DNA of 45,881 nucleotides from Oscillospiraceae bacterium (GTDB taxonomy: Bacteria; Bacillota; Clostridia; Oscillospirales; Oscillospiraceae), in contig JAFYAQ010000003.1 in assembly GCA_017540645.1 (NCBI GenBank), positions 1-45,881 of the forward strand, read 5' to 3'. The position numbers and the translations under genes are program-made. Below are positions 28,110-33,240 of the stretch, piece after piece; positions within the stretch are counted from its first letter, which is position 1; every line of letters begins with the position of its first letter. Under the pieces are notes generated by a model. It did no database searches and had not been told where the DNA came from. It was given only the letters and a program-made list of their open reading frames with translations.

Positions 28110-28127
28110 CGGGCTTTCGAAAGCCCG
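28110..28127 (+). promoter_or_regulatory. Perfect palindrome ahead of the cargo gene
   Basis: CGGGCTTTCGAAAGCCCG is an 18-bp exact palindrome 7 bp after the regulator stop and 10 bp before AAAGGAGG. There is no T-run, so it is not a standard terminator. It may be an operator or an RNA hairpin protecting the cargo mRNA. Confidence 0.6.
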
Positions 28128-28150
28128 GAGTATATAAAGGAGGAAATCAT

Positions 28151-28582
28151 ATGGCAAACTACAAACTGAACGACAACGAACTGCAGGGCGTCTCCGGCGG
28201 CGCCGGCGTCGGCGACACGGCTGTCTCCGGAAGCTTTGTTTCAAACTCCGGCACCAGTCTGAACCTGCTTGTGGAATGGAGCGTTATCACCGGCAGCACC
28301 GGCCAGAGGACGCTGCAGGTCACGGTGAGCGCCGTCTCATATTCGCTCGTCTCCATCTCGCTGTATAACGGCGTCCAGATGACCCTTAACGGCGTTGTGT
28401 ATTCGGCCAACTCCAACGCCATCGACTACCGCGGGAAAGCCCAGGTGACCAACCTGCTCGCCAGCTTCTCCGTTCCCTATTATCAGGGACCGGCGCCCAT
28501 CAGCGTCGTGTTCCACTTCAACGGGACGCTGAGCGGCCAGCCGGTCAGCGATATCATTGCGACCGGGACGATCACCGCCTGA
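28151..28582 (+). CDS. Double-glycine-leader secreted protein with beta-rich cargo
   Basis: 143 residues with an excellent ribosome-binding site (AAAGGAGG). The leader MANYKLNDNELQGVSGG ends in GG, with L-12, E-8, L-7 and V-4 at the standard positions for C39 cleavage. The predicted mature part (126 residues) is Ser/Thr/Val/Asn-rich with alternating hydrophobic residues and no cysteine, suggesting a beta-sandwich. Its C-terminal half (GKAQVTNLLASFSVPYY, VVFHFNGTLSG, IIATGTITA) resembles Ig-like repeats of phage tail or fibre proteins. It is too long and too fold-like for a usual bacteriocin. Exact function is unknown. Confidence 0.8.
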   Translation: MANYKLNDNELQGVSGGAGVGDTAVSGSFVSNSGTSLNLLVEWSVITGSTGQRTLQVTVSAVSYSLVSISLYNGVQMTLNGVVYSANSNAIDYRGKAQVTNLLASFSVPYYQGPAPISVVFHFNGTLSGQPVSDIIATGTITA

Positions 28583-28617
28583 TCGCTCCCCTTCGGACCC
28601 TTTCCGACATACGCAAC

Positions 28618-28655
28618 AAGCCCCTGCCGGGTTTTACGGCAGGGGCTTATTTCGT
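28618..28655. terminator. Shared terminator of two cargo genes
   Basis: The 12-bp stem AAGCCCCTGCCG / CGGCAGGGGCTT is followed by ATTTCG. It lies between the convergent beta-cargo and LysM-cargo genes. Confidence 0.82.
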
Positions 28656-28667
28656 GTTGCAGTCCGA

Positions 28668-28940
28668 TCAGCGGAGAACGCGCGGGTAGATGGTCAGCGT
28701 CTGACCGGCGTAGATGAGGTTGACGTCCTTGATCTTGTTCCAGGTCGCGATCTCCTCGATGGTGACGCCGAAGCGAATGGCGATGCCGGACATCACGTCG
28801 CCGGGGGCGATGGTGTAAACAATGTAGGTGCCGTAGTTCACAAAGGTGCCCTTGGCGTAGTTTTCCCAGCTGTTCTTGTTCTTGGCAGCCGCGCCGCCGT
28901 CGACCTTTTCGAGATCCTGATCCTTGATAATCTCAGCCAT
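28668..28940 (-). CDS. Double-glycine-leader LysM protein
   Basis: 90 residues. The leader MAEIIKDQDLEKVDGG has I-12, D-8, L-7, V-4 and GG, so it should be cut by the C39 exporter after residue 16. After a short polar stretch the mature part is one LysM domain (YTIAPGDVMSGIAIRFGV, then TIEEIATWNKI and AGQTLTIYP), which binds N-acetylglucosamine chains of peptidoglycan. No catalytic domain is attached. The ATG follows GGAGG. It has its own promoter (28962-28990). Confidence 0.88.
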   Translation of the reverse strand: MAEIIKDQDLEKVDGGAAAKNKNSWENYAKGTFVNYGTYIVYTIAPGDVMSGIAIRFGVTIEEIATWNKIKDVNLIYAGQTLTIYPRVLR

Positions 28941-28961
28941 GATCCGTTCCTCCAAGATGAA

Positions 28962-28990
28962 TTTTTACAAAAGCGCGAAACTGTTGACAA
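28962..28990 (-). promoter_or_regulatory. Candidate promoter of the LysM cargo gene
   Basis: On the minus strand: TTGTCA (28990-28985), 17-bp spacer, TAAAAA (28967-28962). The -10 is poor. Confidence 0.5.
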
Positions 28991-29056
28991 TTGCTGCCTT
29001 TTGCGGTTGAAATCTCACGGGCGCCCGGAGACGCCGCCGCGGGAAAGGGGCGGGGA

Positions 29057-29389
29057 TTATTTCAGCAGCATGCCGTTGACGATGTCCTGCACAAGGCGGG
29101 CGTCATATCCGGCGTCGGTCAGAGCCTTGATACGGGCCTGGTCGTTGCCGTACTTGCCGGCGATCACATCACGGGCGACCTTGTCATAGCCCGCGACTAT
29201 ACCGTTGACGAGGGACTGGACCGTCTGGTAGTCGTAGCCGGCGGCGGCCAGGCGGGACTTGCGCTCCTCACCGTTGCCGTATTTGCCGTTGATCACGTCC
29301 AGCGCGGCGAGATAGTTCTTGGTTTCACCGCCGGAAACGGAGCCGAGTTCGTCCGCCGACATCAGGACCTTGTTTTCATTTACACTCAT
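29057..29389 (-). CDS. Double-glycine-leader protein with two Cpl-7-type wall-binding repeats
   Basis: 110 residues. The leader MSVNENKVLMSADELGSVSGG has M-12, S-11, E-8, L-7, V-4 and GG, an ideal C39 substrate. The mature part is two repeats of about 40 residues: ALDVINGKYGNGEERKSRL with AAGYDYQTVQSLVNG, and ARDVIAGKYGNDQARIKAL with DAGYDARLVQDIVNG. These match the Cpl-7 lysozyme C-terminal (CW_7) module, which binds the peptidoglycan muropeptide. No lysozyme domain is present. ATG follows AAAGGAGG and the gene has its own promoter. Confidence 0.88.
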   Translation of the reverse strand: MSVNENKVLMSADELGSVSGGETKNYLAALDVINGKYGNGEERKSRLAAAGYDYQTVQSLVNGIVAGYDKVARDVIAGKYGNDQARIKALTDAGYDARLVQDIVNGMLLK

Positions 29390-29437
29390 TTTTAGTTCCT
29401 CCTTTTGGTTTTTGGGTTTTCCTCTCTATCCATCTGT

Positions 29438-29465
29438 ATTGTACCACAAACAGACAGGATATCAA
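29438..29465 (-). promoter_or_regulatory. Promoter of the Cpl-7-repeat cargo gene
   Basis: On the minus strand: TTGATA (29465-29460), 16-bp spacer, TACAAT (29443-29438), about 50 bp before the ATG. Confidence 0.72.
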
Positions 29466-29520
29466 CCGGATGGGAAACACATTTCCCATTATGAACGCAA
29501 AAAGAGGACGAACGGAGAGA

Positions 29521-29591
29521 CGAATCCCCGGAATACAAAACAAGACCACCCCAAAGGGTGATCTTGTTTTTGGTGACCCAGCGGGGATTCG
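29521..29591. repeat. Second copy of the tRNA-Lys 3' end and its terminator
   Basis: A 71-bp stretch identical to 29658-29728. On the minus strand it carries the last part of tRNA-Lys (T-arm 3' half, acceptor strand and CCA) and the complete downstream terminator (about 29534-29570). The 66 bp between the copies (29592-29657) consist largely of GC-rich inverted repeats: GCAAGGCGCC / GGCGCCTTGC (29620-29642) and GCCCGCC / GGCGGGC (29591-29608). No protein gene lies in 29390-29707. Confidence 0.92.
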
Positions 29592-29670
29592 CCCGCCTGC
29601 GGGCGGGCCGCCTCGGGTTGCAAGGCGCCCCCGGCGCCTTGCCAGGAGCCCTCGGTTCGAATCCCCGGAA

Positions 29671-29707
29671 TACAAAACAAGACCACCCCAAAGGGTGATC
29701 TTGTTTT
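29671..29707 (-). terminator. Terminator of the tRNA operon
   Basis: On the minus strand, right after the tRNA-Lys CCA: ACAAGATCACCC pairs with GGGTGGTCTTGT (one U-G pair), followed by TTTGTATT. An identical copy lies at about 29534-29570. Confidence 0.85.
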
Positions 29708-29784
29708 TGGTGACCCAGCGGGGATTCGAACCCCGGACCCACTGCTTAAAAGGCAGTTGCTCTGCCTGCTGAGCTACTGAGTCA
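29708..29784 (-). tRNA. tRNA-Lys (UUU)
   Basis: 77 nt with encoded CCA. Acceptor TGACTCA pairs with TGGGTCA, anticodon loop CTTTTAA gives UUU, T-arm CGGGGTTCGAATCCCCG. Last tRNA of a five-gene operon; its 3' end is duplicated downstream. Confidence 0.97.
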
Positions 29785-29814
29785 TATAGAGCGGGCCGGC
29801 AAAGCCAGCCCGCA

Positions 29815-29889
29815 TGGCTGGGATGGCGCGGCTCGAACGCGCGAATGCAGGAGTCAAAGTCCTGTGCCTTACCACTTGGCGACATCCCA
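29815..29889 (-). tRNA. tRNA-Gln (UUG)
   Basis: 75 nt with encoded CCA. Acceptor TGGGATG pairs with CATCCCA, anticodon loop CTTTGAC gives UUG. Confidence 0.97.
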
Positions 29890-29938
29890 AGATGGAAAAG
29901 GGCCGGGGGACTGGGAACGGTCCCAATCCCCCAGGCGA

Positions 29939-30015
29939 TGGGGTGGGATAAGGGGCTCGAACCCTCGACACCCGGAACCACAATCCGGTGCTCTACCAAC
30001 TGAGCTAATCCCACC
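29939..30015 (-). tRNA. tRNA-His (GUG)
   Basis: Encoded CCA. Acceptor GTGGGAT pairs with ATCCCAC, and the encoded extra G-1 faces C73, the histidine identity pair. Anticodon loop TTGTGGT gives GUG. Confidence 0.97.
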
Positions 30016-30043
30016 ATATGTCTTTGGATACCGCGGAGAGAGC

Positions 30044-30120
30044 TGGCGCGCCAGGAGGGACTCGAACCCCCGGCCTACTGCTTAGAAGGCAGTTGCTCTA
30101 TCCGGCTGAGCTACTGGCGC
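30044..30120 (-). tRNA. tRNA-Arg (UCU)
   Basis: 77 nt with encoded CCA. Acceptor GCGCCAG pairs with CTGGCGC, anticodon loop CTTCTAA gives UCU, which reads AGA/AGG. Confidence 0.97.
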
Positions 30121-30134
30121 ATTGTGCGGGTAGC

Positions 30135-30208
30135 TGGAGCGGGTGAAGGGAATCGGACCCTCGTACCCAGCTTGGAAGGCTGGTATTCTACCATTGAATT
30201 ACACCCGC
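30135..30208 (-). tRNA. tRNA-Gly (UCC)
   Basis: 74 nt with encoded CCA. Acceptor GCGGGTG pairs with CACCCGC, anticodon loop CTTCCAA gives UCC. First tRNA of the operon. Confidence 0.97.
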
Positions 30209-30218
30209 AAGCTTGGAA

Positions 30219-30247
30219 AGCATATCATTCTTTGGGCCGAATGTCAA
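30219..30247 (-). promoter_or_regulatory. Promoter of the tRNA operon
   Basis: On the minus strand: TTGACA (30247-30242), 17-bp spacer, TATGCT (30224-30219), 10 bp before tRNA-Gly. It overlaps the right-hand arm (in transcription order) of an 11-bp inverted repeat TGGGCCGAATG / CATTCGGCCCA (30233-30280) that follows the DUF1846 gene. Confidence 0.82.
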
Positions 30248-30304
30248 GAGCAAAGGGGAAATTTTTTGGCATTCGGCCCATGAGCTTTGCCGCCCGGGCG
30301 AGCC

Positions 30305-31792
30305 TCAGGAGTGGTAGAGCTTGTGGGTCTCGTACCGGGGCTCGCAGGTCAGGTTGATGTTCAGCTTGGAGAGGGTGTTCTCGTCCACCCGGGAGAGGAT
30401 CACGGTGGCGTGGGCCTGGGTCCCCGCCAGATCGTTGAGGCACTCCATGGCCTTGGAGGCCACCGGGTCGTTCACCGCGCACACGGCCAGGGCGATCAGC
30501 GCCTCGTTCACATGGAGCCGGGGATTCTTGTTGCCCAGGTGCTCCACCTTCAGATGGTTCAGAGGACGGATGATCTCCGGGGAGAGGAGCGGCACCTCGT
30601 CCGGGATGTCGGCCAGGGCCTTCAGGGCGTTGAGCATGCAGGCCGAGCAGGCGCCCAGGAGGGAACTGGTCTTGCCCGTGACGATCCGCCCGTCCGGCAG
30701 CTCCATGGCTACGGCGGGCGTGTCCCCGTTCTGGGCGGATTTTTCCAGCGCGGGCAGCACGCAGGGCCGGTCCTCCGGCTTGACGCCCAGGGAGTTCATC
30801 AGCAGTTCCAGCTTCATCACGGTGGACTGCTCGGCCATGCCCTTGCGGACCTCCGCGCTGGTGAGGTACCAGCGCCGGATGATCTCCTGGACGGAGGCCT
30901 CCCGACAGGCTTCATCGTCCGTGATGCAGTAGCCGGCCATGTTCACGCCCATGTCCGTGGGGCTCTGATAGGGGCTGCGGCCCTGAATGCGCTCCATGAT
31001 GGCGTTCAGCACAGGGAAGATCTCCACGTCCCGGTTGTAGTTTACCGCCTTGACGCCGTAGGCCTCCAGATGGAAGGGGTCGATCATGTTCACGTCGTTC
31101 AGATCCGCGGTGGCGGCCTCATAGGCCAGGTTTACCGGGTGTTTCAGGGGCAGGTTCCAGATGGGGAAGGTCTCAAACTTGGCGTAGCCCGCCTTTTCTC
31201 CCCGGATGTTGTGGTGGTAGAGCTGGCAGAGGCAGGTGGCCATCTTGCCGCTGCCGGGGCCGGGGGCGGTGACCACCACCAGAGGCCGGGAGGTCTGGAT
31301 GAAATCGCTGCGGCCAAAGCCCTCCTCGGAGACGATCAGGGGCACGTTGGCCGGGTAGTCGGGGATCAGATACTGGCGATATACCGGTACGTTCAGCGCC
31401 TCCAGCCGTTTCTGGAAGCGGGAGGCGGTGTCCGCGCTCTGGCAGTGGGTGATGCACACCCCGCCCACATACAGCCCGCTGGCGCGGAAGGCGTCGATCA
31501 GGCGCAGGGCCTCCATATCGTAGGTGATGCCGATATCGCCCCGGCGCTTGTTGCGCTCGATATCCTGGGCGGAGATGGCCACGATCACCTCGGCCTCTTC
31601 CTTCATCTCCAGCAGCATGCGGATCTTGCTGTCCGGCCGGAAGCCGGGGAGGACGCGGGAGGCATGGAAGTCATCGAAAAGCTTTCCGCCGAACTCCAGA
31701 TAGAGCTTTCCGCCGAATTCCCCGATCCGCTCGCGGATGCGCTCGGACTGGAGCTGGACATACTTTTGATTGTCAAATCCGATCCTGTTCAT
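30305..31792 (-). CDS. DUF1846 domain-containing protein
   Basis: 495 residues, the normal length. The start MNRIGFDNQKYVQLQSERIRERI-type pattern, together with VVVTAPGPGSGKMATCLCQLYH and HPVNLAYEAATADLNDVNMIDPFH, is distinctive of the DUF1846 family, which is widespread in Bacillota. A structure-determined member exists, but no biochemical role is established; the PGPGSGKM loop looks nucleotide-binding. ATG follows AGGGAGAG. It lies 42 bp downstream of the acyltransferase gene on the same strand. Confidence 0.93.
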   Translation of the reverse strand: MNRIGFDNQKYVQLQSERIRERIGEFGGKLYLEFGGKLFDDFHASRVLPGFRPDSKIRMLLEMKEEAEVIVAISAQDIERNKRRGDIGITYDMEALRLIDAFRASGLYVGGVCITHCQSADTASRFQKRLEALNVPVYRQYLIPDYPANVPLIVSEEGFGRSDFIQTSRPLVVVTAPGPGSGKMATCLCQLYHHNIRGEKAGYAKFETFPIWNLPLKHPVNLAYEAATADLNDVNMIDPFHLEAYGVKAVNYNRDVEIFPVLNAIMERIQGRSPYQSPTDMGVNMAGYCITDDEACREASVQEIIRRWYLTSAEVRKGMAEQSTVMKLELLMNSLGVKPEDRPCVLPALEKSAQNGDTPAVAMELPDGRIVTGKTSSLLGACSACMLNALKALADIPDEVPLLSPEIIRPLNHLKVEHLGNKNPRLHVNEALIALAVCAVNDPVASKAMECLNDLAGTQAHATVILSRVDENTLSKLNINLTCEPRYETHKLYHS

Positions 31793-31834
31793 AGTCTCTC
31801 CCTTCCATTATATAATGTAAAGTGTCTATTCCCG

Positions 31835-33028
31835 TTAAACGCCCAGATCTTCTCTCCCGGTGAGGAAGCGGCAGGCGGCGACGTACTGGATCATGCTGCA
31901 GGGGTGGTCGCTGCGGAGCTGATAGCTGCGGCCTCCCGCCCCCACAAACAGGCGCTGGGCTCCCATGACGGACATTCCCTCGATCTCACGAAGGGGAATG
32001 GTCAGACCGGGCAGCTCCAGCCGGTCCCAGTAAAGCCGCATCTCTCCCTTGCCCAGGCGCTTCTGGCCCCGGGCGGAGAAGACCTCCTCGGCCACGATCC
32101 CGGTATCGGAGACCACGGCCTCCTCCGCGGCCAGCCGGCAGCGCGCCCGCAGCTCCTGCTCCTGCCACCGGTTCCAGTCCCGGAGATTGTCGAAGGGCAG
32201 GTTCTCCCCCTCCAGAAAACCGGTGGGCAGATAGCGCACTTGAAGGCCGCAGCGGCGGCAGCGCAGGGTGTCGCCCTTGCTCTCCAGCGTGTGGTAGCGC
32301 CGGCAGCCGGGGCAGAGGTATAGCAGCGTTTCCAGATGCTCGGCCAGCCGACGGCCCCGGTAGCGCACCGGATCTTTCCGGGCTTCCTCATAGGCATCCT
32401 CAAAAATGCCCTCCCGGATGCGCGCATTGATCTCCTCCGCCGTCATGGACTTGAGCTCCTCGGGGGAGTAGACCCCGGTCACACGTCCCCGCATCCGGCC
32501 CCGGCGGCTGGAGCTGCCGGACCAGCGGGGAGAGGCGAAATACCCGCCGCTCAGCCGGTAGGTCACCAGCGTGGCGCCGCAGCTGCGGCAGAGCTTGCCG
32601 ATGGAAGTGGGAAACTCGCCGGTGACACCGTCCCAGGAGCGGTTCCCCTCCGGGAACACCGCCACATTATGGCCCGCCTTCAGACAGCGGAGCATGGCCT
32701 TTACGGCGGTTGCGGCGCTGCCGCCTTTCTGCCGGGGGATGGGGTCCTGGGCCCAGGCGATCAGCCGGCCCAGCAGCGGGGAGCGAAAAATGTGCTCGCT
32801 GGCCACAAAATACATCTGCCCGTCCCAGAAGCTGCTGCCCACCAGCAGCGGGTCCCAGTCGGTGTTGTGGTTGCATACCAGCAAAAAGGGCCCCTTGACC
32901 CGCTCGGAGACGGGGACAAAGCCGAATTTCAGCCAGGCGATCAGCCGCACCGGCCACCAGAAAAGCTTCCATATCAGCACATGGCGGCGATGGGGATCCG
33001 GGGAGCGGACGGTTTTTTTCTCTTCCAT
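31835..33028 (-). CDS. PlsC-type acyltransferase with inserted zinc ribbon
   Basis: 397 residues; ordinary 1-acylglycerol-3-phosphate acyltransferases have 200-250. Residues 15-180 carry the family motifs: CNHNTDWDP (H53 and D58) and FPEGNRS (125-131) plus an N-terminal membrane-associated helix. Then comes a zinc ribbon, CPGC (239-242) and CRRC (257-260), and a C-terminal beta-rich domain (MRLYWDRLELPGLTIPLREIEGMSVMGAQRLFV) of GRAM/PH-like appearance. Likely acylates a lipid precursor at the membrane; the extra domains may regulate it or indicate another acceptor. ATG follows AAAGGAG. Confidence 0.82.
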   Translation of the reverse strand: MEEKKTVRSPDPHRRHVLIWKLFWWPVRLIAWLKFGFVPVSERVKGPFLLVCNHNTDWDPLLVGSSFWDGQMYFVASEHIFRSPLLGRLIAWAQDPIPRQKGGSAATAVKAMLRCLKAGHNVAVFPEGNRSWDGVTGEFPTSIGKLCRSCGATLVTYRLSGGYFASPRWSGSSSRRGRMRGRVTGVYSPEELKSMTAEEINARIREGIFEDAYEEARKDPVRYRGRRLAEHLETLLYLCPGCRRYHTLESKGDTLRCRRCGLQVRYLPTGFLEGENLPFDNLRDWNRWQEQELRARCRLAAEEAVVSDTGIVAEEVFSARGQKRLGKGEMRLYWDRLELPGLTIPLREIEGMSVMGAQRLFVGAGGRSYQLRSDHPCSMIQYVAACRFLTGREDLGV

Positions 33029-33066
33029 GGCGGCTCCTTTCCCGACGGGCGTTTTCCAACCTCCGA

Positions 33067-33095
33067 ATTATACAACAATCCTCGCTCTATTTCAA
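33067..33095 (-). promoter_or_regulatory. Promoter of the acyltransferase-DUF1846 pair
   Basis: On the minus strand: TTGAAA (33095-33090), 17-bp spacer, TATAAT (33072-33067). Confidence 0.85.
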
Positions 33096-33149
33096 ATACA
33101 AAATATGGCAGATCCGCTTTTTTGCCGGAGGGGCGGGGAAAGATTCCTC

Positions 33150-33178
33150 TTTTCTTTCCGGCGGGGCTGTGATATAAT
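33150..33178 (+). promoter_or_regulatory. secA promoter (extended -10)
   Basis: TATAAT at 33173-33178 preceded by TGA (extended -10 TGn); the -35 region TTTTCT is weak. Confidence 0.65.
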
Positions 33179-33240
33179 ACACTATTACAATGTATCTTTA
33201 TGCCCTCCCGCGGGGAGGAAGAAAGGCAGAATCATACCCT

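Noticed and set aside
28151..29389. Classical class II bacteriocins with immunity genes
   Set aside because: Leaders fit, but mature parts are 74-126 residues with recognisable wall-binding or beta domains, no YGNGV/GxxxG-type toxin features, and no immunity gene is seen.
21251..29591. Attachment-site pair flanking the export locus as a genomic island
   Set aside because: The tRNA-Lys 3' end is duplicated only at the right side, 137 bp from the original; no matching sequence is seen near 21.3 kb and no integrase is present.
29521..29728. CRISPR array
   Set aside because: Only two copies of a 71-bp repeat, containing a tRNA end and a terminator, and no cas genes.
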